A stretch of DNA of 64,000 bases from JBEKTY01 sp049515555 (GTDB taxonomy: Bacteria; Planctomycetota; Planctomycetia; Pirellulales; Thermoguttaceae): assembly GCA_049515555.1 (NCBI GenBank), contig JBEKTY010000021.1, positions 5,495 through 69,494 of the forward strand. Direction: 5' to 3'. Of this stretch, positions 25,444 through 32,941 are shown one piece after another. Within the stretch, counting starts at the first letter, position 1; every line of letters begins with the position of its first letter. The position numbers were made by a program, and so were the translations under genes. The notes under the pieces are model-generated. The model did no database searches. It had not been told where the DNA came from and saw only the letters and a program-made list of their open reading frames with translations.

Positions 25444-25600
25444 TAGAAGTCAGGAGTCAGGAGTCAGGAGCCAGAAGAGGACGCATAAGAGAGCCAGCGA
25501 AGCTGCGCCAGCGTAGTCGGCACTCTCCTAACTCCTAACTCCTAACTCCTGACTTCTGACTTCTGACTCCTGACTTCTGACTTCTGACTTCTGACTTCTG
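25444..25600. repeat. Inverted AGTCAGG / GACTTCT heptamer arrays
   Basis: Arm 1 (25444-25476) is AGTCAGG units. Arm 2 (25524-25600) starts with CTCCTAA units and becomes GACTTCT/GACTCCT units. Arm 2 runs into the 3' end of the Gfo/Idh gene and encodes its last 20 or so residues. Confidence 0.85.
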
Positions 25601-26852
25601 CTTCGCCCACGTGCGGGCGGGGCTCGTAGCCGATCCCGGTCCACGCGCCGCCGGCGGCGATCGAAAGCCGCGCGGCCTCGATCACCAGCTCGTTGATGAA
25701 ACTGTTGGCCGGCGTGGCCAGCAGGCCCTGCCGGTCGATCTCGGCGATCAGCCGGCGGCGCTCGTCGAGGGCCGCCTCCGGCGGCGCCGCCGCGGCGGCC
25801 GACTCGATCCGGCACATGGCCTCCACGTGGGCCGCCACCGAATCGTAGCCGTAGCCCACCGGCTTCAGGCCCGGCCCCTCCCAGGGCACCAACCGGAAGA
25901 AGTCCGGGCTGACGTAATTGTAGTGCGAGCCGCCGCAGCCGATCGGCTCGAGGAAGCCGTAGCGCACGCCCCGATCGTTATCCACGTGCTGGATCATGCC
26001 CGTGGCCTCGGCCCCTTCGCAGTACATGAGCAGGCCCTGATCGTTGCTGCCGGCGGCCTGGTTGGGATATCCCAGCCCGGCCGTCACCGCCAGCAGGGCC
26101 CCGCCTTCGTAGCGGACCTGGCCGTGGGCCCACATATAGCCCTCGTTGCCGTTGGGAAACCGCCCCCGCACGCCCGAGACCGAAACGGCCGTCGGCCGCA
26201 GCCCGGTAATGAAATACACCAGGTCTACGTAGTGGCAGCCCACGTACACGAACGGGTCGGTCCGCTCGCAGGTGAACCAGGTCTGGAAGTTCGATTTCCG
26301 GTAGTAATAAGGCTCGATGAGCTTGGCCTCGCCCATGGCGAAACGGCCGAAATGCCCCGCCGCGTAGTGCCGCCGGGCCACGAGTGAGCGGCGGTCGAAC
26401 CGCTTGTGATACTCGACGCCCACGAACAGGCCCTCGCGGCGGGCGAGTTGCTCGATCCGCTCGGCCTGGTCGTACTTGAGCACCAGCGGCTTTACGCACA
26501 GCACGTGTTGGCCGGCGGTCAGGGCCGCCGTAACGACCTCGTTGTGCAGCGGGTCGGGCACGGCCACGATCACCGCCTGCCGGGGCCGCAGCCGCGCCAG
26601 GGCCTCCTGGTACCCCGCCGGAAAGGTCTGCTCCGGCGGCGTATCCAGCGCGGGCAGCGGCTCGAACGCCTGGCCCGGAAAGGCCTCCTTCAGCTTTCCG
26701 CTTTCGGCCAGCGCGCGGAGCGGCCCGCTGCCCAGCGCGCAGACCGAAATCCGCCCCACCCGCCCCAGCCGCTGCAAGTGATAGACCGCCGGCAAGATCA
26801 GATCGCCTGTGATCATGCCGCCGCCGATGATCAAAAGGTCAAGACTGCTCAT
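25542..26852 (-). CDS. Gfo/Idh/MocA-family oxidoreductase with repeat-derived tail
   Basis: 436 residues from ATG 26852 (MSSLDLLIIGGGMITGDLILPAVYH), preceded by a G-rich Shine-Dalgarno-like stretch; upstream in-frame codons to 26888 are not needed. The Rossmann fold is followed by the CVKPLVLK segment (the usual EKP lysine position) and the C-terminal alpha/beta domain with EYHKRFDRRSL and GCHYVDLVYFITG, including the expected His-x3-D catalytic region. It oxidises or reduces a sugar or cyclitol with NAD(P). No signal peptide, so cytoplasmic. The last residues (EVRSQKSEVRSQKSEVRS) are a translation of the GACTTCT heptamer array. Confidence 0.85.
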   Translation of the reverse strand: MSSLDLLIIGGGMITGDLILPAVYHLQRLGRVGRISVCALGSGPLRALAESGKLKEAFPGQAFEPLPALDTPPEQTFPAGYQEALARLRPRQAVIVAVPDPLHNEVVTAALTAGQHVLCVKPLVLKYDQAERIEQLARREGLFVGVEYHKRFDRRSLVARRHYAAGHFGRFAMGEAKLIEPYYYRKSNFQTWFTCERTDPFVYVGCHYVDLVYFITGLRPTAVSVSGVRGRFPNGNEGYMWAHGQVRYEGGALLAVTAGLGYPNQAAGSNDQGLLMYCEGAEATGMIQHVDNDRGVRYGFLEPIGCGGSHYNYVSPDFFRLVPWEGPGLKPVGYGYDSVAAHVEAMCRIESAAAAAPPEAALDERRRLIAEIDRQGLLATPANSFINELVIEAARLSIAAGGAWTGIGYEPRPHVGEAEVRSQKSEVRSQKSEVRS

Positions 26853-26903
26853 GCCCCCTATCTTACGACAGCCCGCGGCAGGTGTCACTAGGGCCGCCTG
26901 TCG

Positions 26904-27689
26904 CTAGCCCGCCCGCAATTCATCCCGGCGCCGCTCGATCCGCCGTGCCACGTCGGAACCGATCTCCTTGATCTCCACGGCCACATTGACATCTTCGCCG
27001 AGGAAAATGCGAATCCCGACTGCCAAAGGTTCGAGTTGGTCCCGAGACGGCGACTCCAGCAAAATCTGCAACGCCCTTCGGCCCTCGCCCCGCGCTGCCA
27101 ACTCCACGAACAGATCCGTAGCGTGTACCAGGGTGTCCCGAACGCTCTTCGGGTCGGCAAGGTAAACCTTTGCCGATTCCAATGCGTCTTGTGGGCTGCC
27201 CAACGCACACTGGATGGATGCGAGCGTGTGGCGGCAGTTGGCCTCCTTCGGAGCCAAGGCGACGGCCCTGCAAGCCCACGTTAGGGCCTGACTCAACAAC
27301 GACGCCTCGCCTGTCTTGTATAGCTCCCAAGCGAGGGTGTTCAACAGCTCCGGATCGTCCGGTGACTGAGAAATGGTGGTTTCAGCGAACTGGAGAGCCT
27401 CCTCGCGTCGCTGCTCCTGCCGGAGAAGAAGACTTAACAGGGCATCACGCGCCCAGGCGGATTGCGGGTCGATATCGAGGGCCTTGCGGTAGGCTTGCTC
27501 CGCCCCGTCGAAGCGGGATAGTCTCTCGCATAACAACCGGCCAAGCTGCACCCAACCCCAGGAAACTTGCGGCTCGATCTCGGTGGCCTTGCGGTAGGCT
27601 TGCTCCGCCTCGTCGAAGCGGAATAGTTTATGGTGTAATAGCTGGCCAAGGAGCGCCCAAGCCCAGGCGAGTTGTGGGCGACGCGGCAA
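26904..27689 (-). CDS. Tetratricopeptide-repeat protein, probably 5'-truncated
   Basis: 261 residues from a TTG codon at 27689; no ATG or GTG is available before a TAG codon about 45 bp upstream. The first visible residues already form TPR units (AWALLGQLLHHKLFRFDEAEQAYRKATEIEPQ, then LGRLLCERLSRFDGAEQAYRKALDIDPQ), with weaker units to about residue 190. TPRs of this near-identical kind usually sit at the C-terminus of larger STAND/NTPase or kinase proteins, so this may be the surviving tail of such a gene. Its codon use looks somewhat less GC-biased than the neighbours. Function unknown. Confidence 0.55.
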   Translation of the reverse strand: MPRRPQLAWAWALLGQLLHHKLFRFDEAEQAYRKATEIEPQVSWGWVQLGRLLCERLSRFDGAEQAYRKALDIDPQSAWARDALLSLLLRQEQRREEALQFAETTISQSPDDPELLNTLAWELYKTGEASLLSQALTWACRAVALAPKEANCRHTLASIQCALGSPQDALESAKVYLADPKSVRDTLVHATDLFVELAARGEGRRALQILLESPSRDQLEPLAVGIRIFLGEDVNVAVEIKEIGSDVARRIERRRDELRAG

Positions 27690-27747
27690 GCAGGGCGGGA
27701 ATCCCGCTTGACGCCGGGCCCGCCGGTCATTATCCTACGCCGCCCTG

Positions 27748-27936
27748 TTTAGGTCTTAGGTCTTAGGTCTTAGGTCTTAGGTGTGGTGGGTCGAGTGCAG
27801 CGAGCCCCACCATTAGCTTTTCGCGGGTTCTTGGTGGGGCTCGCCCCACCCCACAACTCGGCTTACCAAGGCTCCCCATACCAGGCCCAAGACCTAAAAC
27901 CCAAGACCCAAGACCCAAGACCTAAGCCCCAAGACC
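27748..27936. repeat. Inverted TTAGGTC / AAGACCC heptamer arrays around a GGTGGG palindrome
   Basis: Five TTAGGTC units (27748-27782) oppose AAGACCT/AAGACCC units (27888-27936). Between them are GGTGGGTCGAG...CGAGCCCCACC and GGTGGGGCTCGCCCCACC hairpins (about 27785-27850). The right arm ends 10 bp before the start of the next gene. Confidence 0.85.
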
Positions 27937-27946
27937 GCTCGTCGCC

Positions 27947-28813
27947 ATGTCGCCACCGCCCGGCCTAATCCTGCTCGTGTTGCCGATCTTGTCGGTGCTG
28001 GCGGGCTGTACGTCACCGCTGGGGCCCAAAGGGGTCTCGCCCCTGCGGCCCGCGCAAATGTCGCTCGACTCCGTGGCCTTGGAGATCGTCTCGGTCCGTA
28101 TTCCGCCGGGCGACGGCGAGCTTGGCAGCCGGGTGTGGGATGAAGTGGACGAGCAAGTGCTCCCCCCCGAATTGCGGCAGCGGCTGGCGAAAAGCGGCTT
28201 CCGCGCAGGCCTGATCGGGGGTCAGGTGCCTGCCGTGCTGGCCAAACTGCTGGAACTTTCCGACCGGCCGGCGGCCGCGGGCGAGCCGGTCCAGGTCGCC
28301 GCAGCCGATGTGCAGCCCGTGCCGCGGCTCGCCCACCGGCATCTGCAAACCCGGGCCGGCCAGCGAAACGAGATCATCGCTTCCGGCATACACGAGCGGC
28401 TGCCGGTGCTGCTGTGCGAATCGGGCGAGCTCCGCGGACAAACGTACGAGCAGGCCCAGGGGATCCTCGCCCTAGTCGCCGATCCGCAACCCGGCGGCCA
28501 GGTCCGGCTGGAACTCACCCCCGAGCTGCACCACGGCCAAAGCCGGCAACAATGGGTCGGCAACCAGGCCGCCTGGCGGCTGGAAGCCGGCCGCCCGAAA
28601 CGCGTCTTCGACGACCTGCGGGTCTCCGCCCTCTTGTCGCCCGGCTGGATGCTGCTCGTGGGCGCGCGGTCGGACAGTGCGGGCAGCCTCGGCCACAGCT
28701 TCTTCCTGGAGGGGACCGACCGGGACGCCCACCCGGAGCAAAAGCTGATCCTGGTGCGGCTGTGCCAGACCCAGCACGACGACGTGGTTGTCGGCGGCGG
28801 GCCCGGGCGCTAA
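27947..28813 (+). CDS. Lipoprotein of unknown function
   Basis: 288 residues. The signal sequence ends in the lipobox LAGC (MSPPPGLILLVLPILSVLAGC), so the mature protein is probably lipid-anchored. The rest is a mix of alpha/beta segments (VALEIVSVRIPPGDGELGSRVWDEVDEQVLPPELRQRLAKSGFRAGL) seen in conserved planctomycete hypothetical proteins. No enzyme motif is visible. The 5' leader is occupied by a heptamer array. Confidence 0.65.
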   Translation: MSPPPGLILLVLPILSVLAGCTSPLGPKGVSPLRPAQMSLDSVALEIVSVRIPPGDGELGSRVWDEVDEQVLPPELRQRLAKSGFRAGLIGGQVPAVLAKLLELSDRPAAAGEPVQVAAADVQPVPRLAHRHLQTRAGQRNEIIASGIHERLPVLLCESGELRGQTYEQAQGILALVADPQPGGQVRLELTPELHHGQSRQQWVGNQAAWRLEAGRPKRVFDDLRVSALLSPGWMLLVGARSDSAGSLGHSFFLEGTDRDAHPEQKLILVRLCQTQHDDVVVGGGPGR

Positions 28814-28818
28814 TAATT

Positions 28819-28876
28819 GTAGCCGGCACGCGCCGTGTGCCGCTGGCACGTTACGGCACACGGCGTGTGCCTACTA
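28819..28876. repeat. Palindrome, GGCACACGGCGTGTGCC family
   Basis: TGTAGCCGGCACGCGCCGTG and CACGGCGTGTGCCTACTACA are complementary arms around TGCCGCTGGCACGTTACGG. It sits between the lipoprotein stop and the SRAP gene start. Confidence 0.8.
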
Positions 28877-28912
28877 CACTTGAATCGACCAGTTAATCCT
28901 TGGGCGCGCACC

Positions 28913-29776
28913 ATGTGCGGACGTTTCACGCTGCATGCCCCGGCCCGGGCGGTGGCCGAGCAGTTCGCCCTGCTCGAGGTGCCGCCGCTGGGACCGCGGT
29001 ACAACATTGCCCCTTCGCAGCCGGTGGCCGTAGTGCGCCTGGCGGCCGGCCAGCCCCACCGCCAACTGGTCCTCCTGCGCTGGGGACTGATCCCGAGCTG
29101 GGCCGACGAGCCGGCAGTGGGCAACCGGCTGATCAACGCCCGGGCGGAAACCGCGGCCGATCGGCCGGCGTTCCGCGCGGCATTCCGCCGCCGGCGATGC
29201 CTGATCGTGGCCGACGGCTTTTATGAATGGCGGACCGTCGAGAGAGGGGTTCCCGCTTCGCCGGGCCATGAATGGCAGACAGTCGAGAAAGGCCCCGCTT
29301 CGCCGGGCCAACGGCCGCAGCCGGCCAGCCGGCGGCAACCCCACTTCATCCGCATGCGCGACGACCGCCCGTTCGGCTTTGCGGGGCTGTGGGAAACCTG
29401 GCAGCCGGGGGAAAAGTACTCTGCCGCGTCCGCCGCCGATGATCTAAATCCCCAAATCCCCAAATCCCCAAATCGCTCTTCCTCGTCCCCTGCTGCGGCC
29501 GCCGTCGAGTCGTGCACGATCCTCACCACCGAGGCCAACGAGTTGGTCCGGCCGATCCACGACCGCATGCCGGTCATTATCGACGCGGCGGATTATGATC
29601 ATTGGCTGGACCCGGCCGTTGCCGGGCCCGAGCCGCTCGTAAAGCTCTTGCGCCCCTATCCGAGCGAGCGGATGGTCGTCTACGCGGTGAGCACGCTGGT
29701 CAACAGTCCGGCCAACGACGACCCGCGGTGCATCGAGCCGGCAGAAGGAGCAGGCGGGGGACCTGAATTATTTTGA
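28913..29776 (+). CDS. SRAP-domain protein (YedK/HMCES), abasic-site DNA-protein crosslinker, with repeat insertions
   Basis: 287 residues; the family is about 220. Cys2, exposed after Met removal in MCGRFTLHAP, forms a thiazolidine link to abasic sites in single-stranded DNA and shields them. Other signature residues are present: RYNIAPSQ, LRWGLIPSWA, NARAET (Asn/Glu), and IHDRMPVII (catalytic His). Two insertions explain the extra length: a duplicated block after FYEWRTVE (29226-29311) and a CCCCAAAT octamer array read as NPQIPKSPN (29445-29474). Both are placed in loop regions between core strands, so the enzyme may still work. Confidence 0.9.
   Translation: MCGRFTLHAPARAVAEQFALLEVPPLGPRYNIAPSQPVAVVRLAAGQPHRQLVLLRWGLIPSWADEPAVGNRLINARAETAADRPAFRAAFRRRRCLIVADGFYEWRTVERGVPASPGHEWQTVEKGPASPGQRPQPASRRQPHFIRMRDDRPFGFAGLWETWQPGEKYSAASAADDLNPQIPKSPNRSSSSPAAAAVESCTILTTEANELVRPIHDRMPVIIDAADYDHWLDPAVAGPEPLVKLLRPYPSERMVVYAVSTLVNSPANDDPRCIEPAEGAGGGPELF
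29226..29474. repeat. Two repeat insertions inside the SRAP gene
   Basis: First, a tandem duplication (29226-29270 and 29271-29311) with the shared sequence GAATGGC(G/A)GAC(C/A)GTCGAGA and CCGCTTCGCCGGGCCA. Second, an octamer array of CCCCAAAT units (29445-29474), the same unit as at 35477-35514. Confidence 0.8.
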
Positions 29777-29780
29777 GCCC

Positions 29781-29863
29781 GTAGGGTGGGTCGAGCGGTA
29801 GCGAGGCCCACCAGAATCCGTGCAGAACTGCCGGTGGGGCTCGCTGCGCTCGACCCACCCTAC
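29781..29863. repeat. 83-bp palindrome, GGTGGGTCGAGCG family
   Basis: GTAGGGTGGGTCGAGCG and CGCTCGACCCACCCTAC are perfect complementary outer arms, with a second GGTGGGGCTCGC/GCGAGGCCCACC pair inside. It lies between the convergent SRAP and amidotransferase genes and could act as a bidirectional terminator. Relatives: 14746-14772, 27785-27850, 40200-40231. Confidence 0.85.
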
Positions 29864-29877
29864 CGTTCTCACACCTC

Positions 29878-30579
29878 CTACCCCGGGCCCTGTGCCGCCA
29901 TGGCGTCGAGCAACTGATAGAGCAGTTCCTTGACCTGCCGGAAGGGCTCGGGATCGGCCAGCATTTGCGGCGGCTGCTGGATGCCGGGTGCATCGACCAG
30001 TTCCCCGCCGCAATGCCGGATCATGGTCTGGACGCTGGCCGGGGAGTAGTCCCAATGGAACTGCAGGCCGAGTAGCCGGTCGCCGGCCTGGAACGCCTGG
30101 TTGGCGCAAGTCGCACTGCCGGCCAGCCGCACCGCGCGGGGCGGGATCGAGAATGTGTCGCCGTGCCAGTGGAAGGCCGGCAATTGCCGCGCAAAACCGC
30201 GGAACATCGCCGAGCGGGCCGCCGCCTCGGTGAGCGTGATCGGATACCAGCCGATCTCCTTGCGGCCGTTGGCGGCTACCGTTCCGCCCAGCACCTCGGC
30301 CAGGAGCTGCGCGCCCAGGCAGACGCCCAGCACCAGCCCGTGGCGATCGATCGTGCTGCGCAGAAACGCCTTCTCGCGGAGCAGCCAGGGATAGGCGGCG
30401 TGCTCGTCGGCGTTCATCGGCCCGCCCATTACGACCAGCCAATCGAAGGCCTCTTGCGCGGGCAGGGGCTCGTCCAGATCGAGCCGCGTATGGCTGAGGG
30501 GGTGTCCGCGGTCGGCGGCCCAGGCGGCGATGTTGGCGGCATCCTCGAAAGGCACGTGCTGAAGGTAATGCAGACGCAT
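29878..30579 (-). CDS. Class I glutamine amidotransferase-like protein (GuaA-type domain)
   Basis: 233 residues from ATG 30579; further upstream in-frame sequence derives from a palindromic repeat. The stand-alone amidotransferase fold shows nucleophile Cys87 in GVCLGAQLLAEVLGG and His175 in LQFHWDYSP. The third triad member is Asp177 where the family normally has Glu. Members of this stand-alone group have been linked to glutamylpolyamine or peptide hydrolysis and GMP-synthase-like reactions, so hydrolase activity on gamma-glutamyl compounds is possible but not certain. Confidence 0.8.
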   Translation of the reverse strand: MRLHYLQHVPFEDAANIAAWAADRGHPLSHTRLDLDEPLPAQEAFDWLVVMGGPMNADEHAAYPWLLREKAFLRSTIDRHGLVLGVCLGAQLLAEVLGGTVAANGRKEIGWYPITLTEAAARSAMFRGFARQLPAFHWHGDTFSIPPRAVRLAGSATCANQAFQAGDRLLGLQFHWDYSPASVQTMIRHCGGELVDAPGIQQPPQMLADPEPFRQVKELLYQLLDAMAAQGPG

Positions 30580-30598
30580 GGTTAGATTATATTCGCCT

Positions 30599-30662
30599 GG
30601 TGCCACTGCTGGCTTGCCCAGCAGTGTGAGAAGCGCGGCTGGGCAAGCCGGCAGTGGCACCC
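30599..30662. repeat. Paired palindrome, GTGCCACTGCTGG family
   Basis: GGTGCCACTGCTGGCTTGCC and GGGCAAGCCGGCAGTGGCACC form the arms. It is located in the 250-bp gap between divergent genes, just upstream of the amidotransferase start. Confidence 0.85.
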
Positions 30663-30832
30663 AATCTCGCGGATACCGCCGCTTCGGTCGCTGCCGCGCC
30701 TGACGATCATCCCCCGCTGGAGCAGGGGTGGGAGGCCGGAAAACGCTTGCAGGCGACCCGCTCCACTGGGTAAGATGAAGGTGCGGGCTCGCGATGCTTG
30801 ACACCCTGTTTCCGCCTGCATATCATCTAGCT

Positions 30833-31897
30833 ATGAGCATTTGGAACAAGATCCTGCTCTGGTTCATCGGCGTCGCCGCGGCGGTGTGTTTCTACACCTC
30901 GGCCCGGACGCTCAAGACGTACCAGCACTGGTGCACGAAGGCCATCGACTTCCAGACGAAACTGGAGGCACTCCAGAAGACCAACCAAGACCTGCTGGAG
31001 GCCGACAAGGACCGTCCGCTGGCCGACGGCTCGATGGGCGTCCGGGCGCTAAAGGCCGAGCTTACGCTGCTGCTGCTCAACCGGGGCCGCATCTGGGACA
31101 AGTGCGATTTGCAGAAAGTGGATCCACGGACGGGCGACGTGGCCCTCAACACCGACGCCGGCACGCCCAATCGCATCTCGGTCAACACGATCTTGTACGC
31201 CTTCGAGGATTGGGACGACAAGAGCCCGGGCCAGTACGTCGGCGAGTTCAAGGCCACCGCCGTCGCCGACAACAAAGTGCAACTGGCGCCCACGCTGAAC
31301 CTGACCGAGCGGGATTTGAAGCGCCTCGCCGGCAGCAAGGGTCCGTGGAGCATGTACGAATTAATGCCGGTCGACCGGCACACGGCGCTGGCCAGCTTGT
31401 CGGAAGAGGAGAAGAAGGCCCGCCTGCCGGCCGAGAGCGTGGCCGAGTACCTGAAGGACGGCCAGCCGGCCGCGGCCGACGATCCGCCGCAGCGCAAGGA
31501 GGAGGGCAAGTACCGGCGGTCGCTGCGCGATTACAAGGAGCTGTTCCGGGCCAGCCACAGCGAGCGGACGCTGTTCGTCGACCGCTTCGAGGCGCTTACC
31601 CGCGACGTGAAGTACCTGGCCGACTCCAAGACGGATTCGCTCGAGCAGACGCAGTTCGCCCAGCGGGAATTGGGTTCCGTGCAAACCGAGCTGGCCCTGG
31701 CCCGAAAGGAACAGAAGGAAGTGGCCGACCACATGGCGGTCCTCGAACACCTGCTGCAGGGCCTGCAGCAAATCGTGGCCGAGCGGATCCGCGGCAACCT
31801 GGCCATCGCCCGCGAAATCGCCAAGGTCCAACTCGATGCCGCACGGCTGATCGACGAGCGGACCCGCACGATGGCCCAGTTCGGGCCGGGGAAATAA
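30833..31897 (+). CDS. Membrane-anchored coiled-coil protein
   Basis: 354 residues from ATG 30833 (MSIWNKILLWFIGVAAAVCFYTSARTLKTY). One N-terminal transmembrane helix is followed by a helical segment, a beta-rich middle (GRIWDKCDLQKVDPRTGDVALN, PGQYVGEFKATAVADNKVQLAPT), and a long C-terminal coiled coil (TQFAQRELGSVQTELALARKEQKEVADHMAVLEHLLQ). No known catalytic motif. It ends 4 bp before the rhomboid protease gene, so the two are probably translationally coupled and may work together, for example as anchor or substrate. Confidence 0.65.
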   Translation: MSIWNKILLWFIGVAAAVCFYTSARTLKTYQHWCTKAIDFQTKLEALQKTNQDLLEADKDRPLADGSMGVRALKAELTLLLLNRGRIWDKCDLQKVDPRTGDVALNTDAGTPNRISVNTILYAFEDWDDKSPGQYVGEFKATAVADNKVQLAPTLNLTERDLKRLAGSKGPWSMYELMPVDRHTALASLSEEEKKARLPAESVAEYLKDGQPAAADDPPQRKEEGKYRRSLRDYKELFRASHSERTLFVDRFEALTRDVKYLADSKTDSLEQTQFAQRELGSVQTELALARKEQKEVADHMAVLEHLLQGLQQIVAERIRGNLAIAREIAKVQLDAARLIDERTRTMAQFGPGK

Positions 31898-31901
31898 CGG
31901 A

Positions 31902-32810
31902 GTGGGCATCTACGATCGGGACTATTACCGGCAGGAGCGAGCCGGTTTCTCGTTGGCGCCACCCCGCTCGGCGGTCGGCATCCTCGTCTTGATCAACGTG
32001 GCGGTGTTCCTGGCCGAGATGATCGCGGAGCCGCAAGGCGGGCGTTTCGGGGCGGCCCGCAATTCGGTCGTCTACTGGCTGTCGGCCCACGTCTACACCC
32101 TCAGCCAGCCCTGGCTGTGGTGGCAGTTCATCACCTACGGCTTCGTGCACGCGCCCGGCTCGCTGCAACACATCCTGTTCAACATGCTGACGCTGTGGTT
32201 CCTGGGCCGCGACGTCGAGGAGTGGTACGGGAAGAAGGAGTTCCTGCGGCTATACCTGGTGCTGCTGGCCTTCGGCGCGCTGACCTGGGCGCTGGCGAAC
32301 CGTTTCGGCCCGCTCCGCGCGGCGGATTTCGCGTCGCTGTCGCTGTTCGGGGCCTCCGGGGCGGTGGCGGGGATCGTGGTGCTCTACGCGCTGAATTTTC
32401 CCCGCCGCACGCTGCTGGTGATGTTCGTCCTGCCCATGCCCGCCTGGCTGGTGGGCGTGCTGGTCGTGCTGTACGACGTCTGCGGGGCCACCGGCTGGAC
32501 CAAAGACACGCACATCGCCTACACGGTACACCTGGCCGGGGCGGCGTTTGCCCTGCTGTACTGGCAGCAGCGCTGGAATTTCGGCCGCCTGGCCGGGCGC
32601 TGGGCGGCCTTGCCCTGGCCGCGGCGCCGTGGGCGGCCCAGTCTGCACATCCACCAGCCCGAAGAGGAAGCGGGCGTCCCGGAGGAGGAGGTCGATCGGA
32701 TCCTGGAGAAGATCCATGGCCAAGGCGAGAACAGCCTCACCCGCAAGGAGCGCCGCATCCTGGAGAACGCCAGTCGCGAGTATCAGCGCCGCCGCCGGCT
32801 GGATGTGTGA
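31902..32810 (+). CDS. Rhomboid-family intramembrane serine protease
   Basis: 302 residues from GTG 31902. Six predicted transmembrane segments lie between residues 22 and 220. The catalytic serine is Ser152 in LFGASGAVAG and the base is His210 in AYTVHLAGAAFAL; the L1-loop and HxxxN-type region appears in FVHAPGSLQHILFNMLTLWFLG. Rhomboids cleave transmembrane substrates. A cytoplasmic C-terminal tail of about 80 residues contains EEEVDRILEKIHGQGENSLTRKERRILENAS, a conserved feature of planctomycete/plastid-type rhomboids. Upstream partner: the coiled-coil membrane protein. Confidence 0.9.
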   Translation: MGIYDRDYYRQERAGFSLAPPRSAVGILVLINVAVFLAEMIAEPQGGRFGAARNSVVYWLSAHVYTLSQPWLWWQFITYGFVHAPGSLQHILFNMLTLWFLGRDVEEWYGKKEFLRLYLVLLAFGALTWALANRFGPLRAADFASLSLFGASGAVAGIVVLYALNFPRRTLLVMFVLPMPAWLVGVLVVLYDVCGATGWTKDTHIAYTVHLAGAAFALLYWQQRWNFGRLAGRWAALPWPRRRGRPSLHIHQPEEEAGVPEEEVDRILEKIHGQGENSLTRKERRILENASREYQRRRRLDV

Positions 32811-32900
32811 GAGACGCGGGGACACGGAGACGCGGGGACGCGGCGAGACGGGAACGTTGGTAGTCTCCGCGTCACCGTGTCCCCGCGTCTCCGCGTCATT
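32811..32900. repeat. Inverted GACGCGGG / TCCGCGTC octamer arrays
   Basis: GAGACGCGGGGACACGGAGACG and further units (32811-32850) oppose TCTCCGCGTCACCGTGTCCC and further units (32863-32899). The array starts at the base after the TGA stop of the rhomboid gene. Confidence 0.85.
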
Positions 32901-32941
32901 TCACACGATCCATAAAGCGAGCCCCCGACGGAGCGGAAGCC

